From: Bryobacterales bacterium
GTDB taxonomy: Bacteria; Acidobacteriota; Terriglobia; Bryobacterales; Bryobacteraceae
Direction: 5' to 3'
DNA length: 64,000 nt
Assembly (NCBI GenBank): GCA_020847975.1
Contig: JADLBD010000282.1
Span: 16,400 to 80,399 of the forward strand
Of this stretch, positions 1-8,658 are shown one piece after another (within the stretch, counting starts at the first letter, position 1; every line of letters begins with the position of its first letter). Under the pieces are notes generated by a model. That model ran no database searches and was not told where the DNA came from. It saw nothing but the letters and a program-made list of their open reading frames with translations. Position numbers and translations under genes: made by a program.

Positions 1-5
1 TCCAA

Positions 6-1205
6 CTATTCCGGATACTGAGGGTAAAAAGGGCGCAACGGCGACGGCGGAATGCGGAATTCTCTGACGGCATCGCGATTCACATCGAGTCCCAGGCCGG
101 GGCCTTGCGGCACATCGATATAGCCGTCGCGAATCGTAAACAGCGACTTACTGTTGAGGACCTTGAGCGCGGGACTCCACTGCTCCTCGGGTAGAAACGG
201 CGGAGTCACAATTGCCAGTTCCTGCCAGGGAACGCCGATCGCCGCGCCCGCCTGGAGCCAGCCGGCAACGCGCAACCCCATGGCGCCGTGCATGACGATG
301 GGCCGGTGGAACGATTCGGCCAGCGCGGCGATCTTCCGGATCATGGAAAGGCCGCCGCACAGGATGGGGTCCGGTTGCAGGATATCGTACGATCCTTGCA
401 CGCAGCACTCCCGGTAGGCGTCGAGGCCCTGGAATCGTTCGCCGCCGGTAATCGCAATATCCACTTCGCGGGCCAGCCGGGCGGGGGAGAAGAAATCGTC
501 GCGGGCGAAGGGCTCTTCGAGCCACGCCACGCTGTGTTTCTCGAGCGCGCGCGCTACGGCGAGCGCGGTGGGGTAGCTCCACAACCCGTTCAGATCGGCG
601 GTGCGGTCCACCATGATGGAGAAATCGGGGCCCACGGCGGCGCGGATCTCGCCGCAGGCATCGGCGTCGCGAATCGCATCGGGACGCCAGGCCCGGATTT
701 TGAGTCCGGAATAGCCGGCTTTCCTGATGCGTAGGGCCATGTCCGCCTGTTGCTGGAAGGTGACGTGGGATTGATCGGCCTTCCCCTTCCAGACGCACGT
801 GAGGTAGACCCGGAGGCGCGACGGGCCGCCGCCGAAGAGACGATAGACAGGCTCGTTGGCGATCTTTCCGATGGCGTCCCAGATGGCATGCTCGACACCG
901 GCCCATAGGGCGAGCCCGGCTTTCAGGTGACGGCCGATGTCGAACAAATCCTGGCCCACGAGGGCGCGGCGGATCCGGTCGAGCACGCGGAAATCCGCGC
1001 CGCGATCGAAGCAATAGCCGCGGACTCCGGCGTCGGTTTCCACTTCATAGAAGGTGTAGCGGGAGTATTTGCCGGCTTCCAATTCCTCACGCGGGGTGGG
1101 AATTTCTATCGGGAAGATATCGACGTTCCGGATCTTTGCCGGGCTGGCGGCAGCCGCCGCGGACAGGGTGGTGAGGAATGTTCTCCTCGACAGGGAAGCG
1201 GGCAT
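6..1205 (-). CDS. Enolase-superfamily (mandelate racemase-like) sugar-acid dehydratase, exported
   Basis: This 399-residue protein belongs to the mandelate racemase/muconate lactonizing branch of the enolase superfamily. These enzymes remove a proton next to a carboxylate, usually to dehydrate or epimerise a sugar acid. Visible residues: K169 in KIRAW (a K-x-R in place of the usual K-x-K), metal ligands D200 (MVD), E230/E231 (WLEEP) and E256 (GGER), D279 (QPD) and the base H306 (MHG). The N-terminus SRRTFLTTLSAAAAA looks like a twin-arginine signal. An open frame continues 149 codons upstream, but that part lies inside the receptor gene; the ATG at 1205 directly precedes the Tat signal and lies 5 bases past the receptor stop, so I chose it. 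The gene is probably co-transcribed with receptor 1. The substrate cannot be told from sequence. Confidence 0.85.
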   Translation of the reverse strand: MPASLSRRTFLTTLSAAAAASPAKIRNVDIFPIEIPTPREELEAGKYSRYTFYEVETDAGVRGYCFDRGADFRVLDRIRRALVGQDLFDIGRHLKAGLALWAGVEHAIWDAIGKIANEPVYRLFGGGPSRLRVYLTCVWKGKADQSHVTFQQQADMALRIRKAGYSGLKIRAWRPDAIRDADACGEIRAAVGPDFSIMVDRTADLNGLWSYPTALAVARALEKHSVAWLEEPFARDDFFSPARLAREVDIAITGGERFQGLDAYRECCVQGSYDILQPDPILCGGLSMIRKIAALAESFHRPIVMHGAMGLRVAGWLQAGAAIGVPWQELAIVTPPFLPEEQWSPALKVLNSKSLFTIRDGYIDVPQGPGLGLDVNRDAVREFRIPPSPLRPFYPQYPE

Positions 1206-1210
1206 GGGCG

Positions 1211-4200
1211 TCAGAACAAGTATTTTACGCCGAACTGCATCTCGCGCATGGTGCGCGCGGAAGTGATCTTGCCGAAGGTGGCCGCCGAGCGCACATCCGT
1301 TGCGGGCGCCGCAAAGTTGGGATGATTGGGAAAGTTGAAGGCCTCGAAGCGAAACTCCACTCGGTGATGTTCGCGGATGGCGGTCTCTTTGGTAAGCGAG
1401 AAATCCCACTGCTTCAGTCCGGGCGTGGTAAGCAGATTGCGGCCGGTGTTGCCGAAGCGGTAGAGCAGTTCGGGGTTGGTGGCGTTGAACGCGGCGGCAT
1501 TCCAGAAGTTGTCCGGCGTACGGTTGGCGGGAATGGGGCTGATTCCGCTTGCGTCGGGCACATTGGGCGTACCGATCTGCAGCGGATCGCCGATCTGGCC
1601 GACGTTGATCGGTGTTCCGTCCGATAGCGTGATGATGCTGCCCAACTGCCATCCTCCCACGAGATAGTTTGCGGCGCGGCTTCCTGAAAGGAATTTCTTT
1701 CCCTTGCCGAAGGGGAGTTCATAGAGCAGGGAAGAGACGAAGCGGTGGCCGTTGTGGAATTGCGAAAGCGAGTGTTCGCGGCGCAGGTTGTAGTTATCGG
1801 TGGCGAACTGATTCTCGCCCGTGTTGTTGCGAATGGAACTGCCCTGATCGGTTGCCTTCGACCAGGTGAAGCCGGCGAGATAGGTAAGCCCTTTGGCGAA
1901 GCGCCGCTGCGCTTTGAGCGCGAGTCCGTGGTAGTTGGAATTGGCGTGGCTGTCCACGGTCTGAATCAATCCGTAGGCCGGGAAGGGCGAGCGCTGGAGC
2001 AGCGAGCGCGAGTCGTTGGGTCCCTTGCGCAGCACCGGCTGGTTCCATACGCGTAGCAACTCGAGTTTATGCCCGCCGTTGCCGAGGTAGCCCACCTCGA
2101 AGACGGTGTCCTGCCCGATTTGGCGCTGGACATTGAACAGCCACTGGATGATGTAGGGCGTGCGGCGGTTGGTGTTGTTGGCCAGAGTGAAGGTCGGGCC
2201 CTGGCAGGGGCCGGTGTAGTTGGCGCAGTTGCCGCCCTCGTATTTCCAGGGGTCGCTGAAGTTGGCGTTCGGCTTCTCCGAGTCGGCGGTAAACTGCGAG
2301 CGGCCGCCCACGTTACGCGTCAGGTCAAAGCGCGCCTCGACGATGTCCTGCACATAGAAAACGCCGGCTCCGGTGCGCACGGTCCAGTTTTCCGTGGGCC
2401 GGTAGGCAAGGCTGACACGCGGGGCGAGGTCGTTATAGTCTTTCTTCACTGTTTCCGGGCCGAGGAGGTCATCGCCTGTGGTGGTGGGGACGCCGTCGTT
2501 GAAACGGAATGGCAATCCTTCGTGGAAGTCGCCCTTGCCGGGCCGGATCATGACCGGAACTTTTGCCCCGGGAACGAGATCGCCATTGTACACGCCGGAG
2601 TCGTAAACAATCACGTTCATGATGCCGCGGTATTTGTCGTGGTAAGGCGGCGTGAACTCATAGCGCAGGCCGAGTTCGGCGGTGAGCTTCGGAGTAATCC
2701 GCCAGGTGTCCTGGAAGTAGGCGGAAAGCACCGTGGCGCGGAACAGGCCGTTTGAAAAGACACGGGCGCGCGTGGGTGTGGAGACTTCACCAAGCAGGTA
2801 GTCGGCAAACGGATGTCCGGTGACGGCGCGGTTTGCGGGGTCCATGGTGGCGATGGTGCCGAAACCGAAACTGCCGCGGGTGAAGGCGTTGCCGGTCTCA
2901 TTGTAGCGGTCGCGGCGAATCTCGCCGCCGAAGCGGAAGGAGTGCTTGCCGCGGATAATGGACATGTTGTCGATCCACTGAAAGATCGCGGTGCGTCCGA
3001 CGAAGGGGCCGTTGCCCTGTTCGCCGAAGCCGCTCAGGCCGAGTCCCAGTCCGATGGAAGGCGTGCCATAGGAAAGAGGCACGGGTGAGGCGAGGCCCTT
3101 GATGCCGAGTTCGCCGGTGACGTCGCGCTTGTAGGCATAGAACCGAGCCTGGTCATTCTTGAACTCCGTAAAGCCGAAGCGGAATTCGTTGACCACGGTG
3201 GGAGTGAAGGTGCGGATGTTGCTTAGCAACGCCTGCTTTGTGCGGGTAAGGATGTTGGCTTCCTGATCCTCGAAATCGGCAATTTCCTTGTAGTCCTCGT
3301 CGCTCCAGCTATAGCGGCCGAACCATGTGGATTTAACGTCTTCCGTATAGTCGATGCGCTGATTGAACTGCTCCCAGGTAATGGGTCGCGGGCGCTGACG
3401 CACGAAGTTGCCGAGGATGTTATCGCCGGGCCGCTGTGACTTCGGATAGAACTCGAGCAGTTTGGCGGAAATCGGATGGAAGCGGCTGGTGGGAATGATG
3501 TTGTTGGGAAAAGGAGTGGCGGATACGGCGCGCGGATTTCCCGCGGCATCGGTTGAGTACACGCGGCTGGACGGATCAAAGACGTTGCGGCCGGAGGCGC
3601 TGAAGTCACCAGCCCGCATGCGGTCGGGAGCTACGTTTGCAAGGCCCTGCAATGTTTTCTCCTCGCGCAGAGTCTCGAAGTTCGACATGAAGAAGAGTTT
3701 GTCGCGTATGAGGCGGCCGCCGAGCGTGAAACCGAACTGGTTGCGCAGGAACGGGTTCTTATCGCCGACCTTTTTGTATTCCTTCGCGTCCAGGCTGTCG
3801 CTGCGGACGAACTCGAACAGCGTTCCGTGGAAGTCATTGGCGCCGGCCTTGGTGGCTACGTTGATCTGCACGGCGGCGCGGCCGAACTCCGCCGAATAGA
3901 CGCCGGTCTCGACCTTGAATTCCTGCAATGCGTCGATGGAAGGCTGGAGCGCGTAGATGTTGTAGCTCATGTCGGTGTTCTCGAGTCCGTCGAGAGTGTA
4001 GTGGTTGAACTGATTTCGCGCACCCGCCACCGATAGCGATTTTTCCGTGCGTGTACCGCCCTTGCGGGCCGCGGCTTCGCCGCCCGCGCCCTGCTCGGCG
4101 GAGACGTTCGGGCTCAGGGCCACCATCTGCAGGTAGTTCCGCCCGTTCAGGGGAAGTTCCACGATGCGGCGGTTGTCGATCACCGTCCCCACCGTTCCGC

Positions 4201-4585
4201 TCTCGGTAGTGAGCAGCGGGGCGCCTCCCTGAACTTCGATGGATTCGGTGACGCTGCCGACTTCAATGATGAAGTTCACGCGCACGGAGTCGGCTACCTG
4301 AAGGCGCACGTCGCCGCGCGTCGCTGCTTTGAACCCTTCCTTTTCCACGCGGATGGAGTAGACTCCCGGCGGCAGGAAGGGCGCGGTGTAGTTGCCGGTT
4401 TCGTTGGTTTCGACGCGGCGCACCTGGCCGGTGGCGGTGTTGGTCACCACGACAGTGGCAGCGCCGACGACGGCGCTGGTGGAATCGGTAACGGTACCGG
4501 TAATTTCCCCGAAGGTTTGGGAGAATGCTGGGAAGGCGAGAATCGATACGCCGATGAGGCGGGCAAGAAGTGGCAGTTTGTGCAT
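1211..4585 (-). CDS. TonB-dependent receptor, Oar-like with N-terminal CNA-B domain (receptor 1)
   Basis: This is an outer-membrane receptor of 1124 residues. In order it has a signal peptide (about 1-22, ending AFSQ), a carboxypeptidase-regulatory-like beta-sandwich (about 27-105, with the typical GxYxxPFLPPGVYSIRV segment), a plug-like region (about 115-215) containing LPLNGRNYLQM, and a long beta-barrel ending in the aromatic residues KYLF. The family imports large substrates, usually oligosaccharides or peptides, using TonB energy. The enolase-superfamily gene follows after 5 bases, suggesting that ligand uptake and processing are coupled. A promoter-like pair (4608-4637) lies just upstream, right after a terminator-like palindrome. 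The ligand is unknown. Confidence 0.93.
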   Translation of the reverse strand: MHKLPLLARLIGVSILAFPAFSQTFGEITGTVTDSTSAVVGAATVVVTNTATGQVRRVETNETGNYTAPFLPPGVYSIRVEKEGFKAATRGDVRLQVADSVRVNFIIEVGSVTESIEVQGGAPLLTTESGTVGTVIDNRRIVELPLNGRNYLQMVALSPNVSAEQGAGGEAAARKGGTRTEKSLSVAGARNQFNHYTLDGLENTDMSYNIYALQPSIDALQEFKVETGVYSAEFGRAAVQINVATKAGANDFHGTLFEFVRSDSLDAKEYKKVGDKNPFLRNQFGFTLGGRLIRDKLFFMSNFETLREEKTLQGLANVAPDRMRAGDFSASGRNVFDPSSRVYSTDAAGNPRAVSATPFPNNIIPTSRFHPISAKLLEFYPKSQRPGDNILGNFVRQRPRPITWEQFNQRIDYTEDVKSTWFGRYSWSDEDYKEIADFEDQEANILTRTKQALLSNIRTFTPTVVNEFRFGFTEFKNDQARFYAYKRDVTGELGIKGLASPVPLSYGTPSIGLGLGLSGFGEQGNGPFVGRTAIFQWIDNMSIIRGKHSFRFGGEIRRDRYNETGNAFTRGSFGFGTIATMDPANRAVTGHPFADYLLGEVSTPTRARVFSNGLFRATVLSAYFQDTWRITPKLTAELGLRYEFTPPYHDKYRGIMNVIVYDSGVYNGDLVPGAKVPVMIRPGKGDFHEGLPFRFNDGVPTTTGDDLLGPETVKKDYNDLAPRVSLAYRPTENWTVRTGAGVFYVQDIVEARFDLTRNVGGRSQFTADSEKPNANFSDPWKYEGGNCANYTGPCQGPTFTLANNTNRRTPYIIQWLFNVQRQIGQDTVFEVGYLGNGGHKLELLRVWNQPVLRKGPNDSRSLLQRSPFPAYGLIQTVDSHANSNYHGLALKAQRRFAKGLTYLAGFTWSKATDQGSSIRNNTGENQFATDNYNLRREHSLSQFHNGHRFVSSLLYELPFGKGKKFLSGSRAANYLVGGWQLGSIITLSDGTPINVGQIGDPLQIGTPNVPDASGISPIPANRTPDNFWNAAAFNATNPELLYRFGNTGRNLLTTPGLKQWDFSLTKETAIREHHRVEFRFEAFNFPNHPNFAAPATDVRSAATFGKITSARTMREMQFGVKYLF

Positions 4586-4607
4586 TGAAGGCTCCGGATG
4601 GGGTGAG

Positions 4608-4637
4608 AGTCTATCAACGCAGGGAGGAGGAAGTCAA
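4608..4637 (-). promoter_or_regulatory. Putative sigma70 promoter of receptor 1
   Basis: On the minus strand TTGACT (4637-4632) and TAGACT (4613-4608) are separated by 18 bases, which puts the expected start about 16 bases before the ATG at 4585. The -35 element abuts the palindrome at 4639-4666, so the previous transcript would end just before this one starts. The -10 match is only 4 of 6. Confidence 0.4.
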
Positions 4638-4638
4638 A

Positions 4639-4666
4639 CGCTCCCATCGCTTAAGCGATGGGAGCG
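4639..4666 (-). terminator. Perfect 28-bp palindrome, likely terminator
   Basis: CGCTCCCATCGCTT is followed at once by its exact reverse complement, giving a 14-bp perfect inverted repeat with no spacer. It lies 27 bases past the stop of the secreted protein gene (4694). On the minus strand it is followed by TTTGACTTCC, a weak T tract. A factor-independent terminator fits best. A binding site for a dimeric regulator of receptor 1 is the alternative, because the palindrome touches that promoter. Confidence 0.5.
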
Positions 4667-4693
4667 CATAAGTTCTCGGAAATTACGCTTCTT

Positions 4694-5689
4694 CTAACGG
4701 CGCCAACCACCCCGCCCGCGGAATCCTCCTCCAAATCCACGGTAGAACCGGGGTCCTGAGAAATAGTAGAAGCTCGGTCCCCAGCCGTAGTAATACGGCG
4801 AGTAGAAGGGCGAGTAGAAGAACGGATCGTAACCGTAGTAATAAGGAGCGGGCGGCGCGGGCCGTGAAACCCGTTGTTGCAGACGGGGCTCATAATCCTG
4901 CTGCCTCACGGGTTGGAAGGCCTGCGCGGAATTTTCCGTGTTGATGGTGAGTGGAGCGAGTGTCCGGAACGTAAGAACGGCTTCGGGATAGATTTCGGTA
5001 GCCCTTCCCCGCGTCAAGAGAACGCCGATGGTGGACGCAGCGGCTCCGGCAATGGCTCCCATGCCCGCGCCAAAGCCGCCGGCGGCGGCAGCGCCGATGG
5101 CGGCGCCGGTACCGGTGGTCACTCCAATCGCAGTGGCATCACGGCCCTTGGACGTGCCGCCGTTGTATTCCACTAACTGAGAGCGGATGGGGATTTGCTG
5201 TCCATCGACAAGGCTGATCTCCGTGAGTTCAATGCCAAGCCGGGAAGTGCCTTTGGAGCGGCCGGCTTTTTCCGCTTCGGCAACGCGTCCGGCGATGGTC
5301 TGTCCGCGGCGCGCCACCACGAGTCCGTTGACCACGAGCGGTTGAACGAGCGTACCCGTAAAGACGTCGCCTGGCTGGTTGTGATCACTCGAGATGGGCT
5401 GGTCCACGCGGACTTTCAACCACGTCCCAGCCGGCATGATGAGTTGGGAGGGAGGGGGTGCGCCCTGCTCGGTGGGTGGGGGTTCAGGCGTGGCGGGTTC
5501 TTCGTTCGCAACAGCGGAGTTGCCGGGAGGTGGCGCGGCATCTCTCCGTGGCGTGGCTTCCCCGAATTTCCGCCAGCCTGTTGCCGGGGGTGGTGACGGC
5601 GGAACCGGTTGCTGCGCGTAGAGGGGAACCAGTTCCGCGAACAAGCCCGCCAGCACAAGGGAGGTTAGAAATGTATTCTGAGCGCGCAT
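4694..5689 (-). CDS. Secreted protein with glycine-zipper-like segment and Tyr/Gly-rich tail
   Basis: This 331-residue exported protein of unknown function starts at an ATG (MRAQNTFLTSLVLAGLF). A TTG 18 bases upstream is the other possible start. It has a signal peptide to about residue 25 (YAQQ), a Pro-rich linker, and a middle domain (about 85-190) that begins MPAGTWLKVRVDQPISS, resembling periplasmic proteins that carry a TrbI/VirB10-like beta domain. An Ala/Gly-rich stretch (TGTGAAIGAAAAGGFGAG) resembles a glycine zipper. The last 60 residues are full of Tyr, Phe, Gly and Arg (PYYYGYDPFFYSPFY). The gene is separate from receptor 1, with a palindromic terminator between them. No catalytic motif is visible. 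Confidence 0.75.
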   Translation of the reverse strand: MRAQNTFLTSLVLAGLFAELVPLYAQQPVPPSPPPATGWRKFGEATPRRDAAPPPGNSAVANEEPATPEPPPTEQGAPPPSQLIMPAGTWLKVRVDQPISSDHNQPGDVFTGTLVQPLVVNGLVVARRGQTIAGRVAEAEKAGRSKGTSRLGIELTEISLVDGQQIPIRSQLVEYNGGTSKGRDATAIGVTTGTGAAIGAAAAGGFGAGMGAIAGAAASTIGVLLTRGRATEIYPEAVLTFRTLAPLTINTENSAQAFQPVRQQDYEPRLQQRVSRPAPPAPYYYGYDPFFYSPFYSPYYYGWGPSFYYFSGPRFYRGFGGGFRGRGGWRR

Positions 5690-5800
5690 ACACTCTTGGT
5701 GGAGCAATTTGGCTGCCAGGCTGTAAGTGATTATTAATCAATCGGTAGCCAACCGGCTCCATGGTTCAGATCGGCCAGAGTGGTTGGTTTCAGCCACCAT

Positions 5801-6634
5801 TCAACGGCTCTGCTGCTTCAGCGTATGGAGATAGGCCTGCTCCCGTTCCTCGACGTATGCCCGGTATCCGGCGGGATCGACGAACGGGTTCCGGGAGGAA
5901 TCCTTGTGCAGCAGAGCCGCCTTCTCCGCCATGCCGTAGTAGGCGCCGTGGGCGCCGAGAAAGATATCGCAGTGCAGAGCCTTCAGTACCTTGAATGTGC
6001 GCGCGTAGTCAGCGGCTATGCCCGGATAGACTTTGTTGTTCACCAACTGAAAGCCGGGGTTCACGTTGGGACTCCCCACGATGACGACATCGTAGCTCTT
6101 GCCGCGATCGTTGGCCTTCATGGTCCAGGTGGTGCACCCGCGGGTGTGTCCCGGCGTGAGATGCGCCGACAGTGTAACGCCGCCGAGCGTCACCGTATCG
6201 CCGTCCTTCAATACCCGGTCTACCTTACAGGGCTTCCAGCCGCCCTTGTACAGGTACTGTCCTTCACCTCCTGATTCCACAACCTTTTCGTCCCCCTCCA
6301 TGATGTATACCTTCGCCCCCGTCAATTCCTTGACCAGCGCATTGCCTTCGACATGATCGCCATGCGCATGGCTGTTGAGCAGGATTTTCACGTCGATGAA
6401 TTTGAAGCCGAGCTTCTCGACGTTGGCGCGGATGATGGGTACTGTACGCTCGAAACTCGAGTTGATGAGGATATGTCCCTGGCTGGTCGTGATGAGGTAG
6501 GTGGAAAGGCCCTTGGAACCGACGTAGTAGAGGTTATCCGCAATTCGATGAGGCGGGAAAGGATCGTTCCAATCGCTCTGGGCGCATAAGGGGAGTGTGG
6601 CTAACAAAAGGGCCGAAGGGAAGCAGAAACGCAT
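5801..6634 (-). CDS. Subclass B3 metallo-beta-lactamase
   Basis: This 277-residue protein has a signal peptide (MRFCFPSALLLATLPLCAQ) and a complete set of B3-type zinc ligands: HAHGDH gives H89, H91, D93 and H94; TPGHTRG gives H163; and LGAHGAYYGM gives H229. The order and context (GHTRGCTTW, then a GAHG motif near the C-terminus) are those of B3 enzymes rather than B1/B2 or glyoxalase II. Such proteins hydrolyse beta-lactams in the periplasm and are frequent in the chromosomes of soil acidobacteria. The frame is open further upstream, but the ATG at 6634 precedes the signal peptide. The methyltransferase gene ends 7 bases before this start, so the two are probably co-transcribed. Activity on antibiotics is inferred. 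Confidence 0.88.
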   Translation of the reverse strand: MRFCFPSALLLATLPLCAQSDWNDPFPPHRIADNLYYVGSKGLSTYLITTSQGHILINSSFERTVPIIRANVEKLGFKFIDVKILLNSHAHGDHVEGNALVKELTGAKVYIMEGDEKVVESGGEGQYLYKGGWKPCKVDRVLKDGDTVTLGGVTLSAHLTPGHTRGCTTWTMKANDRGKSYDVVIVGSPNVNPGFQLVNNKVYPGIAADYARTFKVLKALHCDIFLGAHGAYYGMAEKAALLHKDSSRNPFVDPAGYRAYVEEREQAYLHTLKQQSR

Positions 6635-6641
6635 TTCTGAA

Positions 6642-7490
6642 TTATATGCCTCGGGCGCGCGGCGGGACGTCCGACCCACCCTCACGCAGCAGTTGCCGTT
6701 TTTCGTAGTGCGGGGGGACGGAAAGGGAAAGCACGGGCTCGGAGAGTTTACCCTGCCTGCGGCGGCTGACGAGCCGTAAGTAGCCCAGGTAGTCCCCGCG
6801 ATCGGCCTCGAGCACATGGATCTCTTGATCATTTTCAGGAGCGACGGCTCTCAACCAGTCCAGCCACAAGTGCCACCCATCGGGCAGCGTACCGGCCAAT
6901 TGAATGTCCACGATGCCGGTCCGGTCCCAGTGCCGCCGCCACCAGGTTACGGAATGCAGGCACCAGTGGTCCTGCGTCCACCACTCCTGAAGGTGCTCCG
7001 GCAATGGGCCTTCTATCTCCCGCAGGAGTCCGGCCCCGGCGATCCCAATCTGCCCTCCCGGCTTGACGAACCGGGCCAGATAATTGAGATACAGGTCGTC
7101 TGTCCCGTAGTAAACGAAAGAATCGATGCCCACTATGGCATCGAAGAACTCCTCAGCGAAGGGAAGCGCCCGCGCATCCGCGTGGAGCGGAAACACACTC
7201 TCCTCGACGCCTGCGTCACGGATGCGTTGCAGGTTCTCCGAGGCGTTGAACCAGAGATCCACGGCCCAAACCTGCGCTCCGAATTCACGGTGCAAAAAGA
7301 TCGAGGACGCCGCCCGGCCGCAGCCGAGATCCAACACCCGCATGCCGGGACGCAGGTCCATTTCCTCCGCCAGCCACTCGGCGATCCACAATGGATTGGC
7401 GGCGCCGCTGGCGCTGGCGATCAGCCATTCAGGGTGATAACGGGAGGACCGGGGAAAGCGCGCGGAAAGGAGGCGGGTATCTCGAGGCAT
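6642..7490 (-). CDS. SAM-dependent class I methyltransferase
   Basis: This 282-residue cytoplasmic protein has a Rossmann methyltransferase core. Motif I (VLDLGCGRAASS) lies near residue 52, an acidic residue ends the second strand (VWAVDLWFNASENLQR), motif II/III lies in FDAIVGIDSFVYYG, and the post-core GGQIGIAGAG is present. The size and a Trp-rich C-terminal half (EWWTQDHWCLHSVTWWRRHW) suggest small-molecule methylation, but the substrate cannot be assigned. The start ATG (MPRDTRLLSARF) is the only reasonable one. The gene leads a two-gene unit with the metallo-beta-lactamase, 7 bases apart. Whether the two functions are linked is unknown. Confidence 0.82.
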   Translation of the reverse strand: MPRDTRLLSARFPRSSRYHPEWLIASASGAANPLWIAEWLAEEMDLRPGMRVLDLGCGRAASSIFLHREFGAQVWAVDLWFNASENLQRIRDAGVEESVFPLHADARALPFAEEFFDAIVGIDSFVYYGTDDLYLNYLARFVKPGGQIGIAGAGLLREIEGPLPEHLQEWWTQDHWCLHSVTWWRRHWDRTGIVDIQLAGTLPDGWHLWLDWLRAVAPENDQEIHVLEADRGDYLGYLRLVSRRRQGKLSEPVLSLSVPPHYEKRQLLREGGSDVPPRARGI

Positions 7491-7639
7491 GGGGAATGAT
7501 ACCGGTTACCGCGACGGGCGGCAAGATCGGGAGCCGAACAGGCGGCGAAGAAATTTCTTGACTACTGTTTCAAGCTGGTGAATTCTGTAACCGGGTCTTC
7601 ACAAACGGCGCCGAAGCGCGACGCGGCCCGAGGTCCGGC

Positions 7640-8044
7640 GTGAGGAGGTTGGCCTTGCTCGCACAAGTGATGATGTTGCTGCTCTTTCAAAGTGATAGAG
7701 TCCGACAGATGGACGCGGTGGAGCTGGCGAACACGGCACGTGCGCGTGCCTTCGAGGGGGAGCGTAAAGACATCCCGGAGAAGGAGAAGCGGGAGTTCGA
7801 GCGGAAGTTCAACGACTTTGTGAGCAAACTGGCGGCTTTCACAGAAGAGTATAACGGGTCGAAGGGGCAGGTATGGCCGGCCAGGAAAGCCGAAGCGGTC
7901 ACAAAGGCCTTCGAGGCATTGCGGGAAACAGAGAGTTGGAAGGCGCGGGGGGCCGGTTCCATGAAACCCTCCGCGCGGGAGGCGATGCTGCCCGCGCCGG
8001 AGGCGCGGCACGAACCGGCGCGGGCAGCAGTGGATGAAAAGTAA
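7640..8044 (+). CDS. Small hypothetical protein, probably exported
   Basis: I do not recognise this protein (at most 134 residues). It starts with a hydrophobic stretch (LALLAQVMMLLLFQ) that could be a short signal, followed by a very charged helical middle (GERKDIPEKEKREFERKF) and an Ala/Pro-rich end. The GTG at 7640 is the longest start. A strong AGGAGG at 7643-7648 lies inside that version, however, and is spaced 6 bases from a TTG at 7655, so TTG 7655 may be the true start. It is convergent with mscL and followed by several hairpins. The function is unknown. Confidence 0.55.
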   Translation: MRRLALLAQVMMLLLFQSDRVRQMDAVELANTARARAFEGERKDIPEKEKREFERKFNDFVSKLAAFTEEYNGSKGQVWPARKAEAVTKAFEALRETESWKARGAGSMKPSAREAMLPAPEARHEPARAAVDEK

Positions 8045-8070
8045 CCTTCCAGCCTAGGCCCAATCCGGTT

Positions 8071-8148
8071 CACTTAATTAAGTGGCGGGACGGAAATGCG
8101 TCAAGACGCATTTGTAGCATGAAGGGGACAGGCCAGGAGGCCTATCCC
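8071..8148. terminator. Three stacked hairpins between convergent genes
   Basis: Between the small + strand gene and mscL lie a perfect palindrome CACTTAATTAAGTG (8071-8084), a 9-bp stem AAATGCGTC/GACGCATTT with a 2-base loop (8094-8113), and a 10-bp stem GGGACAGGCC/GGCCTATCCC with an AGGA loop (8125-8148). The third pairs fully only as minus-strand RNA, through a G-U pair. The 10-mer AGCCTAGGCC also occurs on both sides, at 8051 and 8174. These are best read as two-way transcription terminators, although the T tracts are poor. Confidence 0.45.
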
Positions 8149-8176
8149 ACTTCTCGCTAAATGAACGGTATTGAGC

Positions 8177-8533
8177 CTAGGCCGCCGGAGCGGGCTTGGC
8201 TCCCCGCAGTTTGTTCACATAGCGGATCACCATGAAGATTACGAAAGCTACGATGAAAAAGTCGAGGCATGTCTGGATGAAGATGCCGTAGTTGAGAGTG
8301 GGCGCACCGGCAGCCTTGGCGGCGGCGAGTGTGGGATGTCCATTCCCGCTGAGGTCAATGAAAAGATTGTTGAAGTCCACCTTTCCGAGCAGGAGCCCGA
8401 TCGGCGGCATGATGACGTCGGTGGTAAGCGAGGTGGCGATCTTTCCGAAAGCCCCGCCGACAATGACGCCAACGGCCATGTCCACCACGCTTCCCTTCAT
8501 TGCAAATTCCTGGAATTCGCTGGCTAGTGACAT
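8177..8533 (-). CDS. mscL: Large-conductance mechanosensitive channel MscL
   Basis: This 118-residue inner-membrane protein forms the homopentameric emergency valve that opens under hypo-osmotic shock. The N-terminal helix (SLASEFQEFAMKGSVVDMA) and the pore-lining TM1 (VGVIVGGAFGKIATSLTTD) are textbook MscL. They are followed by the conserved DVIMPPIG segment, a periplasmic loop, TM2 (FFIVAFVIFMVIRYVNKL) and a short Ala/Pro tail. The length is slightly below the usual 130-150, because the C-terminal bundle is short. The start is an ATG at 8533. It is divergent from receptor 2, with about 125 bases between the two starts. Confidence 0.96.
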   Translation of the reverse strand: MSLASEFQEFAMKGSVVDMAVGVIVGGAFGKIATSLTTDVIMPPIGLLLGKVDFNNLFIDLSGNGHPTLAAAKAAGAPTLNYGIFIQTCLDFFIVAFVIFMVIRYVNKLRGAKPAPAA

Positions 8534-8658
8534 ATCTGTCTTCTCCCTTACGAACGAATACGCCCAGTCCGGTAGTTATAGCAGAAGAGGCGCATCGCGG
8601 TAAACAGGTTTTCCCGGCAGGTTTCCCCGGCTCCCGAGGAGGAGTTGTAGGGGGTATC

